DNA of 64,000 nt from Mycolicibacterium chubuense NBB4 (GTDB lineage Bacteria; Actinomycetota; Actinomycetes; Mycobacteriales; Mycobacteriaceae): NCBI RefSeq assembly GCF_000266905.1, contig NC_018027.1, positions 62,001 through 126,000 on the forward strand. The letters run 5' to 3'. Below the pieces are notes generated by a model, which made no database searches, was not told the DNA's origin, and saw nothing but the letters and a program-made list of their open reading frames with translations. Shown in pieces: positions 8,137 through 16,845 of the stretch. How positions within the stretch are numbered: the first letter of the stretch is position 1; every line of letters starts with the position of its first letter. The position numbers and the translations under genes were made by a program.

Positions 8137-10335
8137 TTAAACCCGTGGTGCGGAACTGACAGCATCGCCGATGAGGACCGCAAGATGCTGCCAGTAGACC
8201 CAGTCGGCAATCGCCTGCCTTTGTGATTGCGCATTGGATGCGGTATGCGCCCGGTGCAGCGAAAGACTCTGAGCGTGTTCGGCATACGTCACGAAGGCCT
8301 GTAGATGAGCGGTAGCGCGCTGCGGATTCGTACTCATCAGCGGCTTGGCGACCTCGAACCACAGCATGGCCGTCTCGTCAGCGGGGGGTTCGGTATCTGC
8401 GGGTGCCGGCGGAAGGAGCTCGTTGAGACTTGTGTCGCTGACGGCGGCCAACCGTTGCGCCGCGTCAGGGGCGATCACTTCAAGTCGGTTGCGGCCCTGC
8501 ATCTTCCCGTCATCGGGAATGTCGTCCTCGGTGAGGACGACTTTCACGACACCGGGGTCGAAGTTGGCGAACTGCTCTTCGGTGGCGACCACGGCGCGCA
8601 ACTTCATGTCATGGTGTTGCGCCCAACCCTGGACAGCAAGGATCGGGTAGGTCGCCCACTTGACTCGTTCGGCGAGGGCGATCGATTCGTCAGCAGAGGC
8701 CATCCGTACCTGTTCGGGAAGGTTCACTCCCTCAGGGATATACGCCAGACCGTAGCTGTTGGCCACCACGATGGTGCCATCCATGGTGACGCCGGTGACC
8801 CAGAAGAAGCCGAAATCCATAACACCCACATTGAGCGCGGCGGCAATGTGGCGTGCGCGCTGTAGCGGATCGGCACCATTTGTATTGCGGCGCAGGGCAC
8901 CTGCGGTCGATGCAGATGCGATGGCGTCGCGTTCGGCCCGGGCGGCTGAGACCGGTACGGGCGCGGCGGTTGCCGCGGCGTTTGCGTTGGCGGCGGCCGA
9001 CATCGGGGATACACCGGGCCCCGCTGCCGCAGCGGGCGCTGCACCGGGGGTCCCTGGTGCCGGAGGTCCAGCGGGTGGGGGTGTCGTAGGAGGACCGAGA
9101 GGCATCGGCGGTGGCGATGACGGAGCACTGCCGCTTGGGGCTGAGCCGACGGGCGCAGGGCCGGCCGACCCGCCGCCCGAGATACCACCGCCACCGCTGG
9201 CGCCGCCTGGCGATGCGCCGGCCGTTGGAGGCGCAGCTGCTGCGGCTTGATTCGTGGATGCGGCTGGAGCTGGCGACGCGGCCGGCGCGGAAGAGGCCAG
9301 TGGAGGAGGCTGGCTCGTCATCGGTTGCATCGGTGCGGCTTTAATCGCGTTGGTGGTCTTGGCACTATCAGCTGGACCCGTTGTCGCGGTCGGATTGCCG
9401 CCGGAGGCACCGGTTGGTGAGGCCCCGGGAGAACTTGGAGTGCCCGAGCCGGGCGTGCCGGAGGAGCCCACTGTGTGGGCGGTCGGTGAACCAGTATTGC
9501 CTGAGCTCCCAGTCAACGGACTAGAAGTAGTGCCTGAGGTCGAAGGTCCCGAGGACAACGGGCTAGATGGTGTGCCACTGGAATGACCGGAGGACGACCC
9601 CGGGTTCTCAAGCGGAACGTCTGCCGGTGGCGGCTGAGAGAAGGGGTTGCTCCCGCCTGGTGTTTCAGGTCTAACCGGACGCACGGGTGTGGAAGGGGTT
9701 GATTGCCCGACGGGAACGTACTGTCCAGGTTTATTGGGACGGACATGACCCATCGTTGGCGGCTTTCGACCGCTTGCTGCGCCAGCACTCGGTGGAGGTG
9801 TAGGCACTGCTGGCGGTATCGAGTTGTTCGATGGTGTCCACTCGGAGAAACCCAACAACTGCATGCTCATCGCAGCCACATCGGAAGTGTTTAGCGCATT
9901 CTGCGAAACTACCCATGCATGAACGAGATTCTGCTTTTCGCCTTCTTCCAAGCTGGGGTCCTCCCGAATAGCTTTGATGAAGGCTTGGGCATTCTCTAGG
10001 TTCCGGTTGATCATGTTCTTTGTCTGCGACACTATGCCAGCGGCCATGTTGTAGTACGCAAAGGCCTTGCCAAGGTGCGTGCTCAAGGCATCCATTTCGC
10101 TTATCCGGGAGGAGACCGACGATCCGCCGACATTCGCCGCTCGCCCTTTCCACACCCCGCCCTCGAAGATCTCTCCCCGCTGCCGGTGCCATTGGTTCGT
10201 CACGAAGGTGACGCGATTACGAAGCTGTAGATGGACCTGTGCGCGCTCGTGGAGTTCGTCCTCGTCGATATGGGGCCATCCATTGGGTTCCGTCATCTCT
10301 TCGACGTACTCTCCGGAGACCTTCTCGATGCCCAC
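8137..10335 (-). CDS. espK: EspK, ESX-1 secretion-associated chaperone
   Basis: A 732-residue protein (EspK of M. tuberculosis is 729). The N-terminal domain (about 1-165) matches EspK from the first residues (SGEYVEEM...PNGW, FEGGVWKGRAANVGG). A long Pro/Ser/Gly/Thr-rich linker of about 280 residues follows. The C-terminal domain (from PVSAARAERDA) has YGFFWVTGVTMDG-like, NSYGLAYIPEG and DDIPDDGKMQGRNRLEV segments and ends near DWVYWQHLAVLIGDA. EspK binds EspB and delivers it to EccCb1. Here EccCb1 is missing from the locus. The gene lies in lower-G+C DNA (about 55% in sampled lines) and is only 3 bases from the upstream membrane-protein gene, so the two form an operon. Confidence 0.88.
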   Translation of the reverse strand: MGIEKVSGEYVEEMTEPNGWPHIDEDELHERAQVHLQLRNRVTFVTNQWHRQRGEIFEGGVWKGRAANVGGSSVSSRISEMDALSTHLGKAFAYYNMAAGIVSQTKNMINRNLENAQAFIKAIREDPSLEEGEKQNLVHAWVVSQNALNTSDVAAMSMQLLGFSEWTPSNNSIPPAVPTPPPSAGAASGRKPPTMGHVRPNKPGQYVPVGQSTPSTPVRPVRPETPGGSNPFSQPPPADVPLENPGSSSGHSSGTPSSPLSSGPSTSGTTSSPLTGSSGNTGSPTAHTVGSSGTPGSGTPSSPGASPTGASGGNPTATTGPADSAKTTNAIKAAPMQPMTSQPPPLASSAPAASPAPAASTNQAAAAAPPTAGASPGGASGGGGISGGGSAGPAPVGSAPSGSAPSSPPPMPLGPPTTPPPAGPPAPGTPGAAPAAAAGPGVSPMSAAANANAAATAAPVPVSAARAERDAIASASTAGALRRNTNGADPLQRARHIAAALNVGVMDFGFFWVTGVTMDGTIVVANSYGLAYIPEGVNLPEQVRMASADESIALAERVKWATYPILAVQGWAQHHDMKLRAVVATEEQFANFDPGVVKVVLTEDDIPDDGKMQGRNRLEVIAPDAAQRLAAVSDTSLNELLPPAPADTEPPADETAMLWFEVAKPLMSTNPQRATAHLQAFVTYAEHAQSLSLHRAHTASNAQSQRQAIADWVYWQHLAVLIGDAVSSAPRV

Positions 10336-10338
10336 CAG

Positions 10339-11430
10339 TCACGCTCCGGCAGCTTTACATGCCTGATCAACGACAGCGAGAAGCTGGGAAGCTGTGCTGT
10401 CGAGGTAATTGTCGGCTGGTTGGTAGGTCGGTACAGCTTGGACGAATGCCCGGCGGTATTGGGCCGCAGTAGAAGCGAAATCCTCCAGAATAGGGTTTCT
10501 ACTTCGAATGCCGAGCTGGTCGACTTCATCAGCGTTGTGCTGCATCGCGGATACGACCGACGTAAATAGCGATTGCTGCTGTGGGCTCCAGCTGGCGGCG
10601 GGGACGTTGGGATCGGTACCGGCTGCCCAAGCATCGGTGTCAGCCGTGAATTGTGAAACCATCGACGCCCAATCGCTACATACCGGAGAAGGGGTCGACA
10701 TGAAGGGTTGCGATTTCTCTGGGCCAGCAGGCTTAGCGAACTGGAGCGGTGGAGTGCCCTGCACTATCAAAGGTGCGCGCGCGGTTGCTGATCCGTAATC
10801 GATGGCTGCACAGAGCCAAACTAGTGTCGCGCTAGCACTGACCGCCACTAGAGCGAGGTGGTCGTCTCTAGGCTCGTACGATGGGATAGCGTCAGCGTAT
10901 TTCCGCGAGTATGCGATTACCTGCTCGTAGAGTTCTCGAATGACGCGGTGAGGCGTTCTTATAGCAAGTGAGACGATCCGGTCTGCTGCCGAGCGCATCG
11001 CTCTTGCGATCTCGGCATACTCCGCGCGTTGTTCAGAAGACCACGCACTCCCGGGTATCGACGGATCGCGCTTATCCCAACCCCTTCGTTGCTCGGCCCC
11101 TAATTTGTCGTTGATTGGGCCCCATGCAGCGCACGTCGGTTCTTCTGTGATGATCCCCGCCGGTCCTCGGTCATCCGCGCTCGCAATGTCAGACGTATCT
11201 AGCGAAGTCGTCGGCGCAGAAGCTGACGGTGTGCTTGATCCCGGGCCTCCCCGTGTGAACAGCAACGTCGTGACGACCGTGAGAACTACGACCACAACCA
11301 GGGCCAACCCACCGAGAACCCACTTGGCGCGATTGCCGACTTTTGGCTGCACGGGTGGCGGTGGAGGGCCCCACTGCGGCGGTGGGCCCTGCGGAGGGGG
11401 AGGCCATTGGCCAGGAGGCGGTGCCGTCAC
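10339..11430 (-). CDS. Membrane-anchored protein with two copies of an external domain
   Basis: A 363-residue protein I cannot name. Residues 1-35 are Pro/Gln-rich and cytoplasmic. Residues 36-59 form one membrane helix, and the rest should lie outside the membrane. Two domains align without a gap at an offset of 151 residues: C100/C251, W103/W254, W130/W281 and C207/C358 all correspond, and each Cys pair is 107 residues apart (a likely disulphide per domain). Shared runs include AMRSAADRI/AMQHNADEV and AIPSYEPRDD/AVPTYQPADN. It sits directly before espK in lower-G+C DNA, with a 143-base promoter gap towards espL. The position suggests an ESX-1 accessory role. It is absent at this site in M. 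tuberculosis. Confidence 0.75.
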   Translation of the reverse strand: MTAPPPGQWPPPPQGPPPQWGPPPPPVQPKVGNRAKWVLGGLALVVVVVLTVVTTLLFTRGGPGSSTPSASAPTTSLDTSDIASADDRGPAGIITEEPTCAAWGPINDKLGAEQRRGWDKRDPSIPGSAWSSEQRAEYAEIARAMRSAADRIVSLAIRTPHRVIRELYEQVIAYSRKYADAIPSYEPRDDHLALVAVSASATLVWLCAAIDYGSATARAPLIVQGTPPLQFAKPAGPEKSQPFMSTPSPVCSDWASMVSQFTADTDAWAAGTDPNVPAASWSPQQQSLFTSVVSAMQHNADEVDQLGIRSRNPILEDFASTAAQYRRAFVQAVPTYQPADNYLDSTASQLLAVVDQACKAAGA

Positions 11431-11573
11431 GCGAAGGACTCCCGCTTAGGCCCTCTCAATGTCGTCCCTCCGAAGTAGTTGCACTCATCGAACAAGCTGG
11501 CATTACACAGACCCAACTAGCTTACGAGAGCTCCCAGCCACCCCATTGCGCTGATTTTGGGCACCAACGCGCC

Positions 11574-11915
11574 TTATGCCTCCACATCTCCCAACTCCGC
11601 GGTGATCTCCGCGACCACCGCATCGATCCGCTCGCGGTCCGCATCGATCGACGCTGATGCCTCCGTATTGGCCCTCTGCAGCGCCTCGTTCACCCGCCGC
11701 TCCACTGTCTCCGCACCCAGCCGCAGCAGGCCGTCCTGGATATAGACGTCCTTGAGCCAGTGGTGACCGTTCAGCGTGACCTCGACCGTCTCGCTCTCAT
11801 CGGAGGCCGTGAACGACTCCGTCGCCATCTTGTCCAGCTGCTCGTCCATCAGTGACTGGAGCCGCTTCGCCTGCCTCAGCACCGCGGCCACCTCGGGATG
11901 CATGTCGTCAGTCAC
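11574..11915 (-). CDS. espL: EspL, YbaB/EbfC-like ESX-1 protein
   Basis: A 113-residue protein with the YbaB/EbfC-type layout: an N-terminal helix (VAAVLRQAKRLQSLMDEQLDKM), a central strand pair (ETVEVTLNGHHWLKDVYIQDGLL), and a long C-terminal helix with VERRVNEALQRA. The match to M. tuberculosis EspL (115 aa) is clear, including the ESETVEVTLNGH block. The GTG start at 11915 shares its last base with the TAG stop of espB, so it is coupled to espB. EspL is cytosolic, helps stabilise ESX-1 substrates and influences espB-locus expression. Confidence 0.88.
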   Translation of the reverse strand: MTDDMHPEVAAVLRQAKRLQSLMDEQLDKMATESFTASDESETVEVTLNGHHWLKDVYIQDGLLRLGAETVERRVNEALQRANTEASASIDADRERIDAVVAEITAELGDVEA

Positions 11916-13528
11916 TACGACTCCTTCTTCATGTCGTCGGGAGCACCTCTGCGCCGCACCCGGTTACCGATGACGGCCTCAGTCCACGGCCGCTCCTCGG
12001 TGTAGAGGTCCTCATCCTGCGACAGCTGCGGATTGCGCTTCTTCTCGCCGCTGCCGCCGCTCTGCGCGCCATGCATCGGGGCCATCCCGCCCATGCCTCC
12101 GCCGCCACCAGGCGCTCCCGCCGCACCGGCAGCACCTCCCGGGGCCGCGCCGTGGGCACTGGCCGCCGCGACGGGCGTCGGCGCCACTGTCTCGGCGCTC
12201 ACCGCCGGCTGCAGCGGCGCGGCGGGCATACCGGCACCGCCCCCTCCGCCGCCGGAGCCGGCACCACCGCCAGCCGCGGCAGCGGGTTTCAGCAGGGGGC
12301 CAGTCGGCACTTTCGGTTCTCCCTTGCCCAACCCCGGCATCCCGGCACCCGGCGCGCCGCCGGGGGCGCCACCGCCCTGGCCGCCTCCGGGTGAACCACC
12401 ACTCGGCGATCCGCCACCCGGCGAGCCACCCCCCGGCGATCCGCCCTGCTGGGCGGCCTGCGCCGCCTGATCAGCCGCCGACATCGGCGACATCTGCGCC
12501 TCTTGCGGCGTCTGTTGCGCCGGCGCACCGCCGTCGGGCTGTCCACCGCCGCCGGCACTCTGACCGCTGCCACCGCCACGCGGTTCCTGCGGCGGCTTCC
12601 CCGCAGGCCTGCGCGGATCGCCATTGCTGCGCACGGGCGTCGGCGGTGCGCCGGTGTTTCGCGGCGGCTCAGGAGGATTCACGTCATCCGGTTGTGCGTC
12701 CAGCGCATACTGGTGCCGGATCTCCTCGGACTCCTGCTGCAGTTTCTCCATCTTCAGCTGGATGACCCGCGCCGCACTGCCCCCGTTGGCAATGGCTGCG
12801 GGGAGCTGTGCCTCCAACTGCGCGTACTCTTCTGCGATCGGGGTGTGGTTGCCTAGCGTCGTCGCGTGAGCCATGGCCACCTTTTCGGCCTCGGCCGCCA
12901 GTCGTGTCCAAGCTCCCGACAGTTCGACCAGAAATCCTCGGTAATCGGCGAATTGGCGATATGCGGCGTCGGCCGCCTCGCCTTCCCAGTTCACGTCGGA
13001 GGTCTCGAAGTTTGCCGCTGCCGCAGCCAGCGTCGCACCGTTCTGAGCCCATTTGGCCGCGGCTGCTTGCAGCGACGCCGCTTGGTCTCCGCCGAGCAGT
13101 GAGCCTTGGGCCTGCTTGACGTCCATGTACTCATCCGTCATCCCGCGTTGCGTCGGCAGCGGTTGCGGCGGCGTGGGCGCGGGGATGGCGTTCGCAGCCG
13201 GGATCACCGGCGCCGGCGGGGCAGGTGTTTCGCCCGGAATCGTCTTGTTGATGTTGTCCATCGCGTTCTGATCGACAGTTCGGTACGCGGCCGCGACGGA
13301 GCGCAAAGTCTCGGCCAGGCGCTGTCCCTGCTTCTTCCCGTACTCCTGAAAGTCCGTCAGCGTCTTGGCGTTCTGGTTGAGGTTTTCGACGGCGGTGCGC
13401 GCTGTGCCCAGCCCGTCGGCAGGGACGGTCGGCATCTCGACAGGGTTGTCACCCCATGAGATCGCCTCGATCTGGCCGGCTTTCCGGTTCAGGTCGTCCG
13501 GATCGACTCTGACTTCGTCCCCCGCCAT
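11915..13528 (-). CDS. espB: EspB, secreted ESX-1 substrate
   Basis: 537 residues from ATG 13528 (preceded by AAGGAGGGG); M. tuberculosis EspB is 460. The N-terminal PE-PPE-like fold shows both halves of the composite export signal: YRTVD (Y82-D86) and WEG (W181-G183). A low-complexity Pro/Gly region follows, containing several SPGGG repeats (about 12370-12450) and poly-Gly runs. The C-terminus ...DEDLYTEERPWTEAVIGNR is the conserved EspB tail where MycP1 cleavage products end. EspB oligomerises after export and binds phospholipids. It is longer than usual because of the Gly/Pro region. It follows mycP1 and eccE1 in one operon and looks intact even though EccC1 is missing. Confidence 0.9.
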   Translation of the reverse strand: MAGDEVRVDPDDLNRKAGQIEAISWGDNPVEMPTVPADGLGTARTAVENLNQNAKTLTDFQEYGKKQGQRLAETLRSVAAAYRTVDQNAMDNINKTIPGETPAPPAPVIPAANAIPAPTPPQPLPTQRGMTDEYMDVKQAQGSLLGGDQAASLQAAAAKWAQNGATLAAAAANFETSDVNWEGEAADAAYRQFADYRGFLVELSGAWTRLAAEAEKVAMAHATTLGNHTPIAEEYAQLEAQLPAAIANGGSAARVIQLKMEKLQQESEEIRHQYALDAQPDDVNPPEPPRNTGAPPTPVRSNGDPRRPAGKPPQEPRGGGSGQSAGGGGQPDGGAPAQQTPQEAQMSPMSAADQAAQAAQQGGSPGGGSPGGGSPSGGSPGGGQGGGAPGGAPGAGMPGLGKGEPKVPTGPLLKPAAAAGGGAGSGGGGGGAGMPAAPLQPAVSAETVAPTPVAAASAHGAAPGGAAGAAGAPGGGGGMGGMAPMHGAQSGGSGEKKRNPQLSQDEDLYTEERPWTEAVIGNRVRRRGAPDDMKKES

Positions 13529-13559
13529 CACCCCTCCTTCGGACGCGATACACAATCCG

Positions 13560-14957
13560 TCATTGCTCGAGCACCATCTGGTAGCGGCTCTCCTCACGCG
13601 GATTGATCAGCCGGATCGGCAGCTGCTTGTGCCGCGGAGTGGCGATGAAGTTCGGCCGCAACATCACCTGTCCGACACCGGTATACGCGCTCAGGTACGT
13701 CGTCGCGTTCGGCCACACCACTTTCGACTCCGGACCGATGCGGGCGTTGATGAAGCCGGCGAACTCACGGAACCGAGGCGCCAACGTCACCACCGCGCCC
13801 GCGGCCGCGGACCGTACGACGAACTGGGTGAACAACCGTGCGTCGCCGAGGTTGACGCTGACGTCGACGTCGTCGAACGGCATGTAGACCGGATAGCGGT
13901 CGGCCGTTTCACCGACGAGCACGCCGGCCGATCCGATCGGCAGCTCGTAATGGCGGTCGGTCACCGGGCTGTCCCCCAGCAGCGCTGCCCGCTGGCCACC
14001 GTAGAGGCACGAAAAGCCGCGCGGTGTAGAGGGGTTGGCCAGTGTGGTCAGCAGCACCGTGGTCGTCGGGGCCGCACCGGGATCGATCCGGACCCGCGTC
14101 AGTGTGTGGTCTGCACGCGCCGACCACCACACGTCCGGGCCGCCTTGCGCAGTGTATGCGGCTGTGAAAGTGCTCCGTCCCTTGATCATCGACCAGGTCT
14201 CGCGCTCGAAGCTGATCTCCGTCGCCCTGTCGTAGTCGTCGAAGCTGCGCGCCGGCCGGGCGTCGACGCCCCTGCTGGCGAGATCGTCGGCGATCCGCGT
14301 CGTTGACGCCACCAGATATTGCGCCAGGCCGGCGACTCCGGAATGGCGTCTTAGAGCCGACTTTCGCGTCTTCTCGGGGTCTGCGCGCAGCACGATCCAC
14401 GTCCGCCGGTTCGCCGGCGCCGGATACGGGCCGACCACCTGCTCGTACAACGCGACGAGCGCCGCGGGCGCCGTCTTGCCGACGCGGTAACCGGCCGACA
14501 CCACATCGGCTTGCAGGTCCGGGCAGTACGCGGTGAGCAGCTCGTCGATCAGGTGCGTGTCGACGACGTCGTCGGTGAAGGCCTCACCGTTAACGATCAC
14601 GGTCGGGGTGAACGGCCTTGGTACCAGCTCGATCGCCGACACCACGTGATCGCCGTCCCACCGCAGGGCCACATGGTCGCCGGGAATGACCGTCGCGCCG
14701 ACGGCGGGTTCCGACGGAGGGGCTGGTGGCTGGCGATGCCGGCGCCGCCACGCGAAAAGCGCTGCGACCCAGCCGGTGACACGTCGACCGCGCACCGTGA
14801 CGAGCGAACCCAGACCGATCAGCACGGCGAGTGATATCCCCAGCCACATCAAGTTCACCGGCGCGAACAACACGAGGCAGGCGGGGATGAGGACCGCGGC
14901 CCACAGCGCGTGTCCGGTGGTGAATCGCAATCCGAATACCGAGAAGACCTTGCTCAT
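13560..14957 (-). CDS. eccE1: EccE1, ESX-1 membrane complex subunit
   Basis: 465 residues from ATG 14957, which overlaps the mycP1 stop (ATGA). A longer open frame to 15521 exists but is only mycP1 read out of phase. Two N-terminal membrane helices (GLRFTTGHALWAAVLIPACLVLF and the next) are followed by a cytosolic domain with GDHVALRW, PFTPTVIVNGE, NRRTWIVLRADPE, PDVWWSARADHTLTRVR and ...LPIGSAGVLVGE, all typical of EccE1. It ends with EESRYQMVLEQ, close to the family ending. EccE sits at the periphery of the EccBCDE pore. No frameshift was seen. Confidence 0.9.
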   Translation of the reverse strand: MSKVFSVFGLRFTTGHALWAAVLIPACLVLFAPVNLMWLGISLAVLIGLGSLVTVRGRRVTGWVAALFAWRRRHRQPPAPPSEPAVGATVIPGDHVALRWDGDHVVSAIELVPRPFTPTVIVNGEAFTDDVVDTHLIDELLTAYCPDLQADVVSAGYRVGKTAPAALVALYEQVVGPYPAPANRRTWIVLRADPEKTRKSALRRHSGVAGLAQYLVASTTRIADDLASRGVDARPARSFDDYDRATEISFERETWSMIKGRSTFTAAYTAQGGPDVWWSARADHTLTRVRIDPGAAPTTTVLLTTLANPSTPRGFSCLYGGQRAALLGDSPVTDRHYELPIGSAGVLVGETADRYPVYMPFDDVDVSVNLGDARLFTQFVVRSAAAGAVVTLAPRFREFAGFINARIGPESKVVWPNATTYLSAYTGVGQVMLRPNFIATPRHKQLPIRLINPREESRYQMVLEQ

Positions 14958-16300
14958 CGGCGCCTCAACGCACGTCGGGCCAGCGCACCGATGCCCAAGA
15001 CGGCCGCCACCCCGGCACCGATGATCACGACCCACGTGATCGGCGCGCGGTCGGGCGGCGGCACGTAGGCCGGGGGCGGAATCGTTTTGATCTTGTAGGG
15101 AGTGTTGGCGGGTCCCGCGGGGACATCCCAAGTGAGTGCTGCGACCGGGTCGATGACGCCGGCGCCGACGACGTTGTCCACGCCGCCACCGGGGTGGCGT
15201 GCGGTGGCAGTGATCCGGTTGATGATCTGGGCCGGCGTCAGATCCGGGAAGCGCTGTCGGATCAGCGCGGCAAGTCCCGAGACGTAGGCCGCGGAGAACG
15301 ACGTTCCGCTGATCGGGATCGGACCGTCCTGACCCTGCAGCGCGTTGACCGGGTTTCCGTCGTAACCCAGCGCTACGAGGTTCTCGCCCGGCGCCGCGGC
15401 ACCCACCCACGGGCCTTGCATCGAGAAGCCGCTCGGCTGACCGTTGGGCGCGATGCTGCCCACGGTCAGTACCAGCGGCGAGTACCAGGCGGGGGAGACG
15501 ATGGTCTGCACGCTCTGCCACCCGCGGGGGTCGGCGGGCACGGCGGGGTCGGGCGGCGGGTTCTGTGTGCAGTCGCCGCCGGAGTTGCCGGCCGCGACGA
15601 CGATCACGACGCCTTTGACGTTGACGGCGTAGTTGATGGCCGCGCCGACCACGTTCTCGTTGATCGGGCGGGTGACCTTGTAACAGGCGGCCTCGCTGAT
15701 GTTGATGATCTGCGCCCCGATGTTGGCGGCATGCACGATCGCGCGGGCGAGGCTGCGCAGAGATCCCGCCGTCCGAGTGGCGTTCGGGTCGTTGGGGTCG
15801 TTGCGCGCGCCCACCGGCTGGAAGCTGTCCGAGGTCTGGCGTAGCGACAGGATCCGTGCGTCGGGTGCGACACCGACGAAGGCGTCGGTCGGTGCGGGCT
15901 TGCCTGCGATCACCGCCGCGGTCAACGTGCCGTGCGCGTCGCAGTCGGACATACCGTTACCGGCTTGGTCAACGAAGTCGCCACCAGGCTCGGCGGGTAC
16001 GCGCGGCGACGCGTTCACCCCCGTGTCGATGACCGCCACAGTTACCCCGGCCCCGGTGGCGAACCGCTGGGCGTCGGCGAGCCGGAGGTAGTCGTTGGCC
16101 CACGGCTTGTCCGCAAAGTTCGCATTCGGGAAGACCGTGGGCGCGGCGCAGATGCGGCGCTGCTCCATGGGTTGATCCGGGCCTGTTTCATCAGGTGGAA
16201 CCGCACCCGGATCGATCGTCGGTGGCTCGATGGCCGTGGCCGGTGGTGCCGTCAACAGCACCATGGCTAGTGCAGCAAACAGCGTGACTATCCGCTGCAC
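14954..16300 (-). CDS. mycP1: MycP1 mycosin, subtilisin-like ESX-1 protease
   Basis: 448 residues from GTG 16300, preceded by GGGGGGAG; longer starts up to 16387 would spoil the signal peptide. Residues 1-23 are a signal sequence ending PPATA. The catalytic triad is complete: D92 in VIDTGV, H123 in DCDAHGT, and Ser in GTSFSAAYVSG (about 334), with the oxyanion Asn in AAGNSGG. A C-terminal membrane helix (ITWVVIIGAGVAAVLGIGAL) with a basic end anchors it. MycP1 cleaves EspB and is needed structurally for ESX secretion. It is first in the operon mycP1-eccE1-espB-espL. Confidence 0.93.
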   Translation of the reverse strand: MQRIVTLFAALAMVLLTAPPATAIEPPTIDPGAVPPDETGPDQPMEQRRICAAPTVFPNANFADKPWANDYLRLADAQRFATGAGVTVAVIDTGVNASPRVPAEPGGDFVDQAGNGMSDCDAHGTLTAAVIAGKPAPTDAFVGVAPDARILSLRQTSDSFQPVGARNDPNDPNATRTAGSLRSLARAIVHAANIGAQIINISEAACYKVTRPINENVVGAAINYAVNVKGVVIVVAAGNSGGDCTQNPPPDPAVPADPRGWQSVQTIVSPAWYSPLVLTVGSIAPNGQPSGFSMQGPWVGAAAPGENLVALGYDGNPVNALQGQDGPIPISGTSFSAAYVSGLAALIRQRFPDLTPAQIINRITATARHPGGGVDNVVGAGVIDPVAALTWDVPAGPANTPYKIKTIPPPAYVPPPDRAPITWVVIIGAGVAAVLGIGALARRALRRR

Positions 16301-16435
16301 CCGCTGTCTCCCCCCGATGATCCTGTCCGGCACATGGTGTGCCGGTGCGTTGCCAGCAAACGTAGCGCTGGCCCTGTGGCACCGCAAAGACTGAGGTTGA
16401 ACCTACTTAGCCATTGCACCAGCCAGTTTAGGGGC

Positions 16436-16522
16436 GTCCCGGCGGGGGTCTTTCCGCTTTCTTGCGGCGGGACCCACCGACGAGACTGCATCCAGCGCGG
16501 GCTTCGGGCGCGAAAACCCGCG
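16436..16522. terminator. Clustered hairpins after ptsH
   Basis: Past the stop of ptsH (- strand) lie two hairpin-forming stretches. The first is CGCGGG/CCCGCG (16496-16501 and 16517-16522) with a 15-base loop. The second is a nested pair, GTCCCG/CGGGAC (16436-16441, 16468-16473) enclosing CCGC/GCGG (16454-16457, 16464-16467). There is no T-run, as is common for mycobacterial terminators. They would end the fru transcript before the mycP1 promoter region. Confidence 0.45.
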
Positions 16523-16550
16523 TGGAATGCAATTTCGGCGGGTGGGGAGA

Positions 16551-16808
16551 CTAGGCGTCGAGGTCTTGCTGGACCAGGTCGGCGACGGTGGCCAGGGCAG
16601 CCTCGTCGTCGGATGCGACAGTCACCTGCGCACCGTTGCCGGCGCCGAGGGTCATGATCATCAGCGCCGATCCCGCGTCCACGGGCTCACCGCCGTCGAC
16701 CGAGAGCGTGACTTCAGCACCGGCGTTGACGACGGCCTCGGCGATGATCGCCGCGGGGCGGGCGTGCAGGCCGATGGCGGAGCCGACGATGACGGTCTTG
16801 GTGGGCAT
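16551..16808 (-). CDS. ptsH: HPr phosphocarrier protein
   Basis: An 85-residue HPr with the active-site histidine H15 in GLHARPA. The later GSALMIMTLG segment is the region that carries the regulatory serine in other HPr proteins. It accepts phosphate from enzyme I (ptsI, divergent at 20786) and passes it to the EIIA domain of FruA. It is last in the deoR-fruK-fruA-ptsH cluster, 37 bases after fruA, with GAGGAG just before the start. Confidence 0.95.
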   Translation of the reverse strand: MPTKTVIVGSAIGLHARPAAIIAEAVVNAGAEVTLSVDGGEPVDAGSALMIMTLGAGNGAQVTVASDDEAALATVADLVQQDLDA

Positions 16809-16845
16809 GGGTTCTCCTCTTTCGGTTGGGGTAGGGGGTGAACGA

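Noticed and set aside
13560..15521. eccE1 extended to a 653-residue protein
   Set aside because: The added N-terminus is mycP1 out of phase; ATG 14957 gives the family start and the ATGA overlap.
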